From Spirosoma fluviale (GTDB lineage Bacteria; Bacteroidota; Bacteroidia; Cytophagales; Spirosomataceae): 64,000 nt of DNA. Every line of letters begins with the position of its first letter. Positions within the stretch are counted from its first letter, which is position 1. The stretch is taken from positions 1,798,001-1,862,000 of the forward strand of contig NZ_OCNH01000001.1 in NCBI RefSeq assembly GCF_900230225.1, written 5' to 3'. The position numbers were made by a program, and so were the translations under genes. Positions 16,561 to 25,559 of the stretch are shown in pieces. Under the pieces are notes generated by a model. The model worked only from the letters and a program-made list of their open reading frames with translations. It made no database searches and was not told the origin of the DNA.

Positions 16561-17808
16561 ATGAAACTACCTAACCTAACAACGCGTATTTTTCTGGGCA
16601 TGGTGCTCGGTATAGCCATCGGCTACTTTTTCCCGGACACGGGTTCTGGTTTTTCGGGGACCGATCTGAACATCCTGTCAAAAATTTTCCTTCGGCTCAT
16701 AAAAATGATTATCGGGCCGCTTGTCTTTGCTACGCTTGTAGTGGGAATTGCCAAATTAGGTGATTTTGGTACGGTGGGTCGTATTGGGCTTAAAACACTG
16801 GCCTATTTTTACTTTGCTACTATTTTATCCCTCGTTGTTGGCTTATTGGTGGTCAATATCATGCGCCCCGGCGAAGTAATGAACATTACCCAGTTGCCCG
16901 CTAAAGGAACAGATGTGGGCGTTGAAGCGCAGAAAATGTCGATGGAGAATTTCATTACGCACATTGTTCCAACCAGTTTTATTGATGCACTGGCAAACAA
17001 CGAAATTCTTCAGATTGTGGTGTTCAGTATCTTTTTCGGGATTGCCGTGGGTGCCGTTGGTGCGCAGGGTAAGATCATGATCAAGGCGCTGGATGCGCTG
17101 TCGCATATTATGTTCAAAGTAACGGGTTACGTCATGGCGTTTGCTCCGTTTGGGGTATTGGGGGCCATTGCCGCCATTGTTGCGCAGCAGGGGCTGGGTA
17201 TTCTGGGCGGCTATGTATATCTGATTCTCTGTTTCTTTGGTGGACTGTTATTCTTCATCTTCGTCGTTCTGGCGGCTATCTGTTTAGTGGTCGGTATTCC
17301 TTACATTGCGCTGCTGAAGGAGATTCGTTCGGCAGTTATCCTGTCGTTCAGTACGGCCAGCTCGGAGGCTTCGTTTCCACAGACAATCGAAGCCCTGCGC
17401 CGGTTTGGCTGTTCGGAGCGGATTATATCCTTTGTATTGCCGCTGGGCTATTCGTTTAACCTGGATGGGTCGATGCTGTACATGACCTTCGCCACTGCCT
17501 TTATTGCTCAGGCCTACCATGTACCCCTCAGTATTGAGCAGCAGATAACCATGATGCTCACGCTGATGATCACCTCCAAAGGCATTGCGGGCGTACCCCG
17601 TGCGTCGCTGGTGGTCATTGCCGGAACCATGTCCCTGTTCAACCTCCCCATCGAAGGACTGGCTTTGTTGCTGGGTATCGACCAGGTGCTCGACATGGGT
17701 CGTTCGGCAACGAGCGTTGCCGGGAATGCCGTGGCTACCTGTGTGATCTCGAAATGGGAAGGGGAGTTTCGGGTGCAGCCCGTTGAAAATGATGAAGTAA
17801 CCGTTTAA
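16561..17808 (+). CDS. Dicarboxylate/amino acid:cation symporter (DAACS family)
   Basis: 415 residues with about eight hydrophobic segments. Family signatures are the N-terminal LTTRIFLGMVLGIAIGYFFP, the lipid-facing LIKMIIGPLVFATLVVGIA, the serine-rich hairpin region ILSFSTASSEASFPQTIEAL (about 258-280), the GYSFNLDGSMLYMTFATAFI motif that carries cation and substrate ligands, and ITSKGIAGVPRASLVV. These match GltP/DctA-type transporters, which take up glutamate, aspartate or C4-dicarboxylates with protons or sodium across the inner membrane. Which substrate is used cannot be decided. A clear promoter lies upstream. The next gene starts 92 bp downstream. Confidence 0.92.
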   Translation: MKLPNLTTRIFLGMVLGIAIGYFFPDTGSGFSGTDLNILSKIFLRLIKMIIGPLVFATLVVGIAKLGDFGTVGRIGLKTLAYFYFATILSLVVGLLVVNIMRPGEVMNITQLPAKGTDVGVEAQKMSMENFITHIVPTSFIDALANNEILQIVVFSIFFGIAVGAVGAQGKIMIKALDALSHIMFKVTGYVMAFAPFGVLGAIAAIVAQQGLGILGGYVYLILCFFGGLLFFIFVVLAAICLVVGIPYIALLKEIRSAVILSFSTASSEASFPQTIEALRRFGCSERIISFVLPLGYSFNLDGSMLYMTFATAFIAQAYHVPLSIEQQITMMLTLMITSKGIAGVPRASLVVIAGTMSLFNLPIEGLALLLGIDQVLDMGRSATSVAGNAVATCVISKWEGEFRVQPVENDEVTV

Positions 17809-17900
17809 TAAAACATGGGTGATTTGCGTAGAACAGGCGAAGGAAACGGTACATTTAAGCACTAAAATCCTTATTTCCCTATCTTTTACGTCAGATACTT

Positions 17901-18338
17901 ATGAATCAACCTGCTCTGCTGGAGACCGAACTGGCTCCTTATTTCACGACGAAAGCACCGTTTCAGTTTCCAATTGAATTTCGTGTCGGGTTTGTCAAGT
18001 ACTGGCCTATCGTTTCGCTCGTTCTGCTCATTCTGACATTACCCGGTATTCTGATCTTTCTGGGCATAGGAACGGCTTTCCTGCCTTTATCCTACCTGGG
18101 TGGGGTTGGCGCCGGGTTTGGGTACACCATCGCCATGGTGCTTACAATTGGGCAGGTGGTGTTGTGGGCTCTGGCTCTCCCCGGTTTGTTTAACCGCAAA
18201 CGGCAGGGGTGGGTGTTAAGCTACTATGCTCAATTGATCAACATTTTAGCCAGTATTTTTTCCTTTAGTTTCTTCGGCATTTTGTTTGGTCTGTTATTTT
18301 TAATGCTGCTTTTTCAGATTCGGGACTATTATAACTGA
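17901..18338 (+). CDS. Small polytopic membrane protein of unknown function
   Basis: 145 residues with roughly three to four membrane segments (PIVSLVLLILTLPGILIFLG, YLGGVGAGFGYTIAMVLTIG, VVLWALALPGLFN, and ASIFSFSFFGILFGLLFLML). A hydrophilic N-terminus of about 35 residues precedes them. I do not recognise the family. The start is the ATG at 17901, after an A/T-rich leader containing TATCTTTT, a fair -7 box. A strong terminator follows the stop, so the gene is likely a single transcription unit between the symporter and the ABC transporter. Confidence 0.7.
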   Translation: MNQPALLETELAPYFTTKAPFQFPIEFRVGFVKYWPIVSLVLLILTLPGILIFLGIGTAFLPLSYLGGVGAGFGYTIAMVLTIGQVVLWALALPGLFNRKRQGWVLSYYAQLINILASIFSFSFFGILFGLLFLMLLFQIRDYYN

Positions 18339-18359
18339 GTCGTTCGTTCAGTATAGAGC

Positions 18360-18396
18360 AAAAAAGGCCGTACTTGTGTAGACTACGGCCTTTTTT
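18360..18396 (+). terminator. Rho-independent terminator
   Basis: GGCCGTA (18366-18372) pairs with TACGGCC (18384-18390), flanked by A6 and T6 that extend the stem and form the U tract. It lies 22 bp after the stop of the small membrane protein gene; the A tract could also let it work on the other strand. Confidence 0.9.
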
Positions 18397-18514
18397 ATTG
18401 CCGCCCATATAGCCGGTCAACAGTTCATCCGTATATTGATTGCCAATGCATACCAGATACCCGTAGATTGGTGCATTGTATGTTGTAATTCCCTAAACTA
18501 ACTGAACGTCGTTG

Positions 18515-19432
18515 ATGAACAACATCCTCGAAACTCACCACATTATCAAACAGTACGCGGAACATCGGGCGCTTGACGATGTCAGTTTATCCGTTCCCAA
18601 AGGGTGTATTTTTGGACTTTTGGGTCCAAACGGTGCTGGGAAAACATCCCTTATTCGTATTATCAACCAGATTACGGCGCCCGATTCGGGAGAGGTCATT
18701 CTGGATGGCGAACGCCTTAATCCCAACCACATCAGGCGAATCGGGTATTTGCCTGAAGAAAGGGGACTGTATAAGAAAATGAAAGTTGGCGAACAGCTGC
18801 TCTATCTGGCTCAGCTAAAAGGGCTTACGGAAAAGCAGGCGATGGAAAAACTGAAAATCTGGTTCGTCAAGTTCGATATAAAAACCTGGTGGACCAAAAA
18901 TGTTGAAGACTTGTCCAAGGGTATGCAGCAGAAGGTTCAGTTTGTGGCTACGGTTATGCACGAGCCGGATTTGATTATCCTGGATGAACCTTTTTCCGGC
19001 TTCGATCCCATCAACGCCAACCTCATTAAGGATGAAATTCTGGAGCTGAGGGACAAAGGCAAGACCATTATTTTCTCCACCCACCGCATGGAGTCGGTAG
19101 AGGAGCTCTGCGATAACATTGCCCTCATCAACCGGTCGCATAAAGTGCTTGACGGCCCCAAACAGGCCATCAAGGAGCAGTTCAAAACTCATACGTATCA
19201 CGTTGAATACCAGGGCACGCTCGATACGCTGTCGCCAGCGTTTGCCGTGCTGAAAACCCGGCCAACAGATGATGGGTTTATGCGGGCCGATATTAAGATT
19301 CCGCCCGATGCCGCCGTGAATGAACTCATCCGGCATTTGCTCGACCGGGTGGCGGTGCGCTCATTCGGCGAAAATATTCCGAGTATGAACGACATCTTCA
19401 TTCAGGCCGTTGGCGAGGTGCCAACAACCTAA
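18515..19432 (+). CDS. ABC transporter ATP-binding protein (NatA-like)
   Basis: 305 residues from the ATG at 18515 (a TTG one codon earlier is also in frame). Walker A is GPNGAGKTS (about 38-46), the signature is LSKGMQQKVQF (about 138), Walker B is DLIILDEPFSGFDP (about 158-171) and the switch His is in IIFSTHRMESVEEL. A C-terminal DUF4162-like extension (about 220-305) is typical of ATPases paired with Na+/drug efflux-type ABC-2 permeases. The next gene, 81 bp downstream, is such a permease, so the two form an exporter of the NatAB/YhaQP class in the inner membrane. The exported substrate is unknown. Confidence 0.92.
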   Translation: MNNILETHHIIKQYAEHRALDDVSLSVPKGCIFGLLGPNGAGKTSLIRIINQITAPDSGEVILDGERLNPNHIRRIGYLPEERGLYKKMKVGEQLLYLAQLKGLTEKQAMEKLKIWFVKFDIKTWWTKNVEDLSKGMQQKVQFVATVMHEPDLIILDEPFSGFDPINANLIKDEILELRDKGKTIIFSTHRMESVEELCDNIALINRSHKVLDGPKQAIKEQFKTHTYHVEYQGTLDTLSPAFAVLKTRPTDDGFMRADIKIPPDAAVNELIRHLLDRVAVRSFGENIPSMNDIFIQAVGEVPTT

Positions 19433-19513
19433 GGCCGACTCGCTTATACAGTTACGTGTGTCTATGATTCATTTTACAGCTTTCTCCGCCGACCGGGCCG
19501 GTCGGTATAACTG

Positions 19514-20839
19514 ATGAATACAATTTTTCTCATTATCAAACGCGAGTACATGGTTCGGGTTCGTAAAAAGTCGTTCATCATCATGACGATTTTAGGGCCG
19601 GTACTGATTTTTGGCTTTTATGCCATTATTGGCTGGGCCGCCGTTAGCTCGATCAATCAGAAAAAGATTGCCGTTGTCGACGAAAGCGGGCGGTTCGTAA
19701 ACCAATTCAAGAACGACGACGAAACGCTGTATTCCTACCCGAAACAATCATTGGCCGAAGCGAAAAAATCGTTCGTCAAAGAAGGCTATAACGCCCTGGT
19801 GTTCATTCCGAAAGACGTGATCGAACAGCCAAAAACGGTAAAGATCTTCGCCGAGAAAAGCGTTAGTCTGGCACTTCAGAGCAACATTGAGCGGGCTATC
19901 GGCAAAGAGATCGAAACCATTAAGCTTGAAGAAGCGGGCATTACCCAGAAAGTTATTCAGGATGCCAAAGTCAACGTCGACGCCCAAACCATCAGTCTGA
20001 GCGACGAGGGCGAGAAGAATAATAACGGGATTGCCACAACCATCATCAGCGGATTTTGCGCGTTGCTGATTTATATCTCGGTGCTGATCTATGGTACTCA
20101 GGTGATGCGGGGTGTTATGGAAGAAAAAACTAACCGGATTGTTGAGGTAATTATCTCATCGGTAAAACCCTTCCAACTGATGCTGGGCAAGATTATCGGG
20201 GTAGCCCTGGTTGGTCTGACGCAGTTCATGCTCTGGATTGTGCTCACGATTGGGCTTATGACGATCGGTTCCAAAATTATCAGCCAGCCTAAAGAAACGG
20301 CTCAAACACAGATGGCGGCCCGCATGAATGGTATGCCCGGCGGACAGGAGGTACAGAGCAAGATGTCTACGGCTAAGAATCCTGTTGCCGACGTGATGGC
20401 AGCTATTGAAACGCTTCCGTTAACGCTCATCGTTTCCTGTTTTCTGTTCTATTTCCTGGGCGGTTATTTGCTCTACAGTGCTTTATTCGGAGCGGTTGGG
20501 GCGGCTGTCGATAACGAGACTGAAACGCAACAGTTCATGTTCCCCATTATGATGCCCATTATTGCGGCCATTGCCTTTGCGCAGATTGCTGTTCGGGACC
20601 CGGATGGACCGCTGGCTTTCTGGACCTCCATGATTCCGTTTACTTCGCCCGTGGTCATGATGGTCCGCATTCCTTTTGGTGTTCCCGCCTGGGAACTGGC
20701 CCTGTCCATGGCGCTGCTGGTGCTCGGCTTTGTGGGAACCACCTGGCTGGCCGCCCGTATATACCGGGTTGGTATCCTGATGTATGGCAAGAAAGTCACC
20801 TTCCGCGAACTCTCGAAATGGGTATTTTATAAAGGGTAA
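19514..20839 (+). CDS. ABC-2 type permease (NatB/YhaP-like)
   Basis: 441 residues. An N-terminal membrane segment (FIIMTILGPVLIFGFYAIIG) is followed by an extracytoplasmic domain of about 130 residues (KIAVVDESGRFVNQFKNDDE onwards), then five or so membrane segments from about residue 175 on. MRGVMEEKTNRIVEVIISSV is the conserved coupling region of ABC-2 permeases of the NatB class. TETQQFMFPIMMPIIAAIAF and MIPFTSPVVMMVRIPFG are also conserved. It pairs with the ATPase immediately upstream. An imperfect inverted repeat at about 20841-20919 separates its end from the convergent 977-residue gene. Confidence 0.9.
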   Translation: MNTIFLIIKREYMVRVRKKSFIIMTILGPVLIFGFYAIIGWAAVSSINQKKIAVVDESGRFVNQFKNDDETLYSYPKQSLAEAKKSFVKEGYNALVFIPKDVIEQPKTVKIFAEKSVSLALQSNIERAIGKEIETIKLEEAGITQKVIQDAKVNVDAQTISLSDEGEKNNNGIATTIISGFCALLIYISVLIYGTQVMRGVMEEKTNRIVEVIISSVKPFQLMLGKIIGVALVGLTQFMLWIVLTIGLMTIGSKIISQPKETAQTQMAARMNGMPGGQEVQSKMSTAKNPVADVMAAIETLPLTLIVSCFLFYFLGGYLLYSALFGAVGAAVDNETETQQFMFPIMMPIIAAIAFAQIAVRDPDGPLAFWTSMIPFTSPVVMMVRIPFGVPAWELALSMALLVLGFVGTTWLAARIYRVGILMYGKKVTFRELSKWVFYKG

Positions 20840-20840
20840 A

Positions 20841-20919
20841 TAGTGGAGTGGTGGAGTAAGTGAAGTAGGTGGAGTCGACTACACACTACACTTATTCCAC
20901 CACTTCACTCACTCCACCA
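20841..20919. repeat. Imperfect inverted repeat between convergent genes
   Basis: GGTGGAGTAAGTGAAGTAGG on the left (from about 20850) matches the reverse complement of the right half (GGTGGAGTGAGTGAAGTGG) with a few mismatches and one gap, giving a stem of roughly 26 bp. It fills the 82-bp gap between the ABC permease stop and the stop of the minus-strand zincin-like gene, so a bidirectional terminator role is likely. Confidence 0.6.
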
Positions 20920-20921
20920 AA

Positions 20922-23855
20922 TCAAAATCCAATATCAATGACTAGCGGCTGGAGGATGAATTCGCTGGTGGTCAGGTTGTAGATGGTGCGGAATCCCGCT
21001 TCCAGAGGGGTACGAAACCGCAGGACGTTGAATACGAACGATATATCGAAGCCGGTTGTCTGGTACGCACGCTGCTTTGTTTCGTAACCCCGCAACCGAT
21101 TGAATCCGTCGCGTACTTCGAGCACGGATTGCCCATCGGCCCGGTCATAAAACACCCCTCCCTTAATTCGCTGAATGTACAACCATCGGCCAAGCGACCA
21201 GTGGGTATCGGCAATGGGTAACCGGTATTCGGCACTGGTGGCTGTTATCTGGTCATCGCTGACATATAATTGCCCCCGTGGGAAAAACACGATCGGACTG
21301 AACCGGTAACTTCCCCGAGCCTGCTCCTGGTAACCCGCCCGCAAACGAATGGAATGGTGATTTGCCAGTCCGGGGAAAAACAGGTTTCCCTGAACACCCC
21401 ACTGCTCCCCGGTGAGTTGGCCACCAAAAGGCGTTGTGCGGTAGTTTGCCGAAAGCGTTTGGCCCCAACGGGGAGCTACATCCCGTTTACTCTGCCGCAG
21501 TAAATGCGAATAACTAAACCCGTAGGTCAGCGCGTTGAGCGCCCCGGCTGTGCCAACTTCCGTCACATATCGAAAAGGTAAGTCATAGCCCGTGACTTGC
21601 AGGTAATTATAATAGGCAGAGAGATTAATGGTGTGGCTGTATTTAGAATTAGTCAGTTGAAGAGGTAACCGGAAACCGGCGGTAAGCTGGTTGTATTGCC
21701 AGTTATCGGTGCGTAAACTATCGACGGGTAATGTTCTGTCGATGTAAAGCGATGTGCTGCGCGTACCCCGCTGGAAACCCAGGTCGATAATGGGGTAGAG
21801 GCCCTGATAACTCAATAGGGCATAGGCATTCCCGGCGCGTTCCGCCTGATTATAGGTGTAGCCCACACCTATCTGAGTCGTACTCAGCAAATCCTGCGAA
21901 TTGATACCAACTGTCAGCGCCTGTCCCGTACTCGCAACGGTTGGCCCCCAACTGTACACATTGACCGCATTAGCCAGCCGCCGAAACCGGGAAGGGGTGT
22001 AGGTTGTGGTAGTCGGTAGTGAGTCGGCCAGCGCCTGACGACCGGCAGCTGCCCCCGGTTCGGTGTTGACCAGCGGACCGAAATAACGAACGAGCTGTTC
22101 CGGTCCCGGTTCCGAAACCGGTTTCCAGTCGGCCGGGCTTACGGGCATGTCGGCGATTCGGTAACCGGTGGCCGTAAAATCCTCGAACGCCAGCCGTGTT
22201 CCCGATGGGGAGAGCGTAGCGTGATAGGCCGCCAACGGCCGGGAGGTCACCTGAAACACCTGTTTTGACCGGGTATCCAGGGCGTAAATATTGTCGATGC
22301 CCGACAGGGGCGAGTTATACAGTACGTAGTCTTTCCAGGGCTGTGGGTTGCTGATGTTTTCGCTTACTTCTGGCAACAGATCCGTCACCAAGTTCGATTC
22401 CGTATCAATGGCCTGAATCGTTTTCTTCCCGTTTTTTAGCGACACAGCAATCAGAGTTCGATTATCGTCTTTCCAGCGGGGATGCTGGTAAAAGGCGTTT
22501 TCAGGATTAGAAATCGTTATCTGAACGGCTCCCGTTTGGGCATTTAGTATCACCAGTTGCGTTTTAAACTGGTCCGTATTATCAACAGCAACCAGTTTGG
22601 TATTGTCGGGCGACAGCGCCACCGCCGTATACCGGGCGCGGTGCGTAAGTCGGGCTACCTTGCCCGTTTGCAGATCGAGCAACCGAATATTGGAATAAAT
22701 CCGCTGACCCCAGCGCGGGTCGTACCCAAATTCAATCCAGCAGGCTTTGGTTGCCGTAGCCGACAAGAGGTTTGGGTCGTTGGTAAAACCCTGAACAAAT
22801 GCCGTTTTCTCGCGCCCGTGCTTATCCAGGATAACCAGCCGTGGCGTATCTCCCAGCCCATTTTTAAGGCATAGAACCGTTGAATCGGTCAGAAATTGTG
22901 GATGCAGATAATTGGTGAATACGGGTCGGCGTGATTGCTCTTTCTCGGGATCAACCGGAAATTCTGCCGATGGGGTGAGTACCAGCCCTTGTTGCTGTTT
23001 CTGCCAGACATCGGTAATGTCGTCCATCGTTTTACGATACAGGTCTTCCGTTTTCAACCCCGTTTCGTCTTTGATACTGGCTGAAAACGCAAATGGCCAC
23101 GGAAACCGGCGATAGTTTCGGTTTAGCACCCGGCTCCAGACATCGGGGCCATACGTTCGTTTGAGGTAGGTTGTCATAAAATACCCCATCACATAATGAT
23201 TTGGCACATTGTCGCGGTAGGAGCCACCAACGGATTTCGGGTAGTCAAACCGTTTACCCGCCAGTAAATTAGCCCGCATACCCAGATCGAAGTTTGGTAT
23301 TCGCCCGCGCCCGGCGGTACTCAGCAGCGTTTCGTTGCTAACGGCGTCGCCTTCGGCAAACCAGTCGGGTACGGTTAGCGAGGGTAAAATCAGACCTGTA
23401 TTACCCAGAAACGTATACAGAAACCGGCCATAGCCCTGCAACGCTTTTTCATACTGCACCACATGCCGGTATTCATGGACCGCCAGCAGATCGAACCAGT
23501 TCAGTGTACCCGCCAATCCGGGGTCCTGGGGTGGTACGGCAAAAAATTCCGACCGCCGGGGAAACAGACTTACGAAACCGTTGCTGTTTGTCGTCTGATT
23601 TTGCAGTAAGACCGAAATAGGTCGGGGACGTTTCCCAAGCGAGGCACTGGCAGGTTCGTATAGACTTTCGAGTCGTTGGGCCGTTCGTTGGGCTGTAGAG
23701 TCGAAGCCTTTGGGATAAAGTACCCGAAAATGGGGTGTTTTAAGTCGGTACCAGTGTAGACTGGTGGGATTCTGGTCGAGAACGGGCAGGGTTTGTGCCA
23801 GCGTCTTAACACCAGCCAGTAGGAGAATAGCGGTACAGAAATGTCGTCGGATCAT
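20922..23855 (-). CDS. Secreted zincin-like / TolB-type propeller / outer-membrane barrel fusion protein
   Basis: 977 residues with a signal peptide (MIRRHFCTAILLLAGVKTLA). Residues about 35-300 look like a gluzincin metallopeptidase domain: HEYRH at 127-131 fits HExxH and WFAEG at 165-169 supplies a Glu as third zinc ligand, the layout of peptidase-MA-like enzymes. Residues about 310-590 carry propeller repeats of the TolB type (YTAVALSPDNTKLVAVDNTD, YHATLSPSGTRLAFEDF). Residues about 640-977 alternate in a beta-barrel manner and contain ITATSAEYRLPIAD and GGVFYDRADGQ, resembling the Omp85 surface-antigen barrel, ending in a terminal Phe as outer-membrane proteins do. Surface-exposed or periplasm-facing placement of the peptidase is not clear. 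Activity and substrate are unknown. Confidence 0.75.
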   Translation of the reverse strand: MIRRHFCTAILLLAGVKTLAQTLPVLDQNPTSLHWYRLKTPHFRVLYPKGFDSTAQRTAQRLESLYEPASASLGKRPRPISVLLQNQTTNSNGFVSLFPRRSEFFAVPPQDPGLAGTLNWFDLLAVHEYRHVVQYEKALQGYGRFLYTFLGNTGLILPSLTVPDWFAEGDAVSNETLLSTAGRGRIPNFDLGMRANLLAGKRFDYPKSVGGSYRDNVPNHYVMGYFMTTYLKRTYGPDVWSRVLNRNYRRFPWPFAFSASIKDETGLKTEDLYRKTMDDITDVWQKQQQGLVLTPSAEFPVDPEKEQSRRPVFTNYLHPQFLTDSTVLCLKNGLGDTPRLVILDKHGREKTAFVQGFTNDPNLLSATATKACWIEFGYDPRWGQRIYSNIRLLDLQTGKVARLTHRARYTAVALSPDNTKLVAVDNTDQFKTQLVILNAQTGAVQITISNPENAFYQHPRWKDDNRTLIAVSLKNGKKTIQAIDTESNLVTDLLPEVSENISNPQPWKDYVLYNSPLSGIDNIYALDTRSKQVFQVTSRPLAAYHATLSPSGTRLAFEDFTATGYRIADMPVSPADWKPVSEPGPEQLVRYFGPLVNTEPGAAAGRQALADSLPTTTTYTPSRFRRLANAVNVYSWGPTVASTGQALTVGINSQDLLSTTQIGVGYTYNQAERAGNAYALLSYQGLYPIIDLGFQRGTRSTSLYIDRTLPVDSLRTDNWQYNQLTAGFRLPLQLTNSKYSHTINLSAYYNYLQVTGYDLPFRYVTEVGTAGALNALTYGFSYSHLLRQSKRDVAPRWGQTLSANYRTTPFGGQLTGEQWGVQGNLFFPGLANHHSIRLRAGYQEQARGSYRFSPIVFFPRGQLYVSDDQITATSAEYRLPIADTHWSLGRWLYIQRIKGGVFYDRADGQSVLEVRDGFNRLRGYETKQRAYQTTGFDISFVFNVLRFRTPLEAGFRTIYNLTTSEFILQPLVIDIGF

Positions 23856-23885
23856 GCGGGAACAAGATACGGGTTTTTAGGAAAA

Positions 23886-23911
23886 ACGCCCTGCATGATG
23901 ACGCAGGGCGT
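23886..23911 (-). terminator. Terminator of the aldehyde dehydrogenase gene
   Basis: ACGCCCTGC (23886-23894) pairs with GCAGGGCGT (23903-23911) around an 8-nt loop; on the minus strand the stem is followed by TTTTTCC. It sits 80 bp past the aldehyde dehydrogenase stop and just upstream of the zincin-like gene start. Confidence 0.85.
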
Positions 23912-23990
23912 ATGAGTAGCACAGCCAGGAAGCTGCGAGTTGATAAAGTAAACGAACGGAGTTCGCTGCAGTATCGGCTAAATGGCCGCG

Positions 23991-25421
23991 TTATAAATAC
24001 TTGATCACGAGATTGATCATCTTTTTCACCTTCTCCGTATAAGGCGGGTAAATGAACTTCATGGTGCCGAACTCCCGTTGCATGACGCCCCGTTGATTGG
24101 AGAACTCCTGAAAGCTGAAGAACCCGTTCGACTTACCCAGTCCGCTGTTATTTACCCCACCAAAGGGAAGCTCAACATTTCCGAATTGAAGCAGCGTATC
24201 ATTTACGACGGTGTCACCGGCTGAACTTCGGTCGAGAATATACTGAATGTTTTTCCGGTTGCGGCTGTGAATATACAGAGCCAGTGGTTTCTCCCGTTTG
24301 TTGACAACCTGCAAGGCATCGTCGACGTTTATATAGGTGAGAACCGGCAAGACCGGACCAAAAATTTCCTCCTGCATCACGAGCATATCGTCTGTAATAC
24401 CTTCGAGCAGGGTCGGTTCGATAAAGTTTGTATCGGGGTTTACGCTGCCCCCGTGTGCAACCGTCGCTCCTTTGTGCAGGGCATCTGTCAGCAACCCCTG
24501 AATCCGGTCGAAATGATGCTTGTTCACGATTCGGGCGTAACTCGCTGATGTTTCGACAGGCTGCCCGTCGGGGCTGTACATAGTCGTCAGTGAAGCTTTA
24601 AGTGCCTGCATAAACGGTTCTTTAACGGACTCCTGAACCAGCAGATAATCGGGTGCGATACAGGTTTGGCCGTTGTTGATGCACTTGCCCCAGGCCAGTT
24701 GCCCCGCTGCCTGATTCACATCGGCCGATTCGTCGATGATGGCGGGCGATTTACCCCCCAGTTCCAGCGTAACGGAGGCCAGGTGTTTAGCAGCTGCCGC
24801 CATAACAATACGCCCAACGGCGGGGCTTCCGGTGAAAAAGATATGATTGAACGGCAATTCCAGCAACGCTTTCGATACCTCGGCATCGCCTTCAAAAACA
24901 ACGACCTCTTCGGGTAGAAATAGTTCGCTGATCATTTTTTTGATCAGTCGGGCCGTATGGGGTGTCAGTTCAGATGGCTTGAGGATGGCTACGTTACCGG
25001 CAGCAAGGGCGGACACCAGCGGCCGGATACACAGCACAAACGGGTAATTCCAGGGAGCAATGATGAGCACGTTGCCTTTCGGTTCATGAATCAGGTGGCT
25101 CCGGGTGCCAATCAGGGCCATGGGCGTGGGCAATCGCTGGGGCTTCATCCAGGTTTTCAGGTGCCGGATGGTGTGTTTAATCTCGGCATGGAGCGCCATC
25201 AATTCACCCAGAGAAACCTCGGCCGATGGTTTTCGAAAATCATCGTACATCGCCTGCTGAATCTCGGCTTCGTGGGCGTTAACCCACTGCTGAATTTGCC
25301 GGATGCGGTCAATCCGCTGTTCGGCCGTTGTAAGCGCCATTTGACTGGCGTGCCCACGCTGGGCATTAAAAGCCGACTGTAGATCGGTACGTAGGTTGGT
25401 ATCGCTAGGCTGGGTTGTCAT
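23991..25421 (-). CDS. Aldehyde dehydrogenase (class 3-like, possibly membrane-associated)
   Basis: 476 residues of the NAD(P)+-dependent aldehyde dehydrogenase superfamily. Key sites: IIAPWNYPFVLCIRPLVSAL (cofactor region, about 118-137), KPSELTPHTA, the Rossmann loop FTGSPAVGRIVM, the general-base Glu in TLELGGKSPAII (about 218) and the catalytic Cys in NNGQTCIAPDY (about 250). The C-terminus has EEIFGPVLPVLTY and PFGGVNNSGLG. The short length and C-terminal hydrophobic tail (KKMINLVIKYL) fit the class 3/fatty aldehyde dehydrogenase branch, which oxidises medium- and long-chain aldehydes. It is divergent from the XRE regulator with 138 bp between starts, so that regulator might control it (inference). 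Confidence 0.92.
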   Translation of the reverse strand: MTTQPSDTNLRTDLQSAFNAQRGHASQMALTTAEQRIDRIRQIQQWVNAHEAEIQQAMYDDFRKPSAEVSLGELMALHAEIKHTIRHLKTWMKPQRLPTPMALIGTRSHLIHEPKGNVLIIAPWNYPFVLCIRPLVSALAAGNVAILKPSELTPHTARLIKKMISELFLPEEVVVFEGDAEVSKALLELPFNHIFFTGSPAVGRIVMAAAAKHLASVTLELGGKSPAIIDESADVNQAAGQLAWGKCINNGQTCIAPDYLLVQESVKEPFMQALKASLTTMYSPDGQPVETSASYARIVNKHHFDRIQGLLTDALHKGATVAHGGSVNPDTNFIEPTLLEGITDDMLVMQEEIFGPVLPVLTYINVDDALQVVNKREKPLALYIHSRNRKNIQYILDRSSAGDTVVNDTLLQFGNVELPFGGVNNSGLGKSNGFFSFQEFSNQRGVMQREFGTMKFIYPPYTEKVKKMINLVIKYL

Positions 25422-25500
25422 GAGAGTGGGTGATGGTTCGTCTGAAAACGAGTCAACTGGATGTGTTAAAAGTACAAAAAAACGGCCTGTTTAGTCGATA

Positions 25501-25532
25501 TTGGCATTTAAAAGGTGAATCGTTTATCTTAG
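25501..25532 (+). promoter_or_regulatory. Candidate promoter of the XRE regulator gene
   Basis: TTG at 25501-25503 is spaced 21 bp from TATCTTAG at 25525-25532, a one-mismatch version of TAnnTTTG. The ATG is 28 bp further on. Confidence 0.45.
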
Positions 25533-25559
25533 CTGAAACTTTAGTAACCCCTAAACCGG

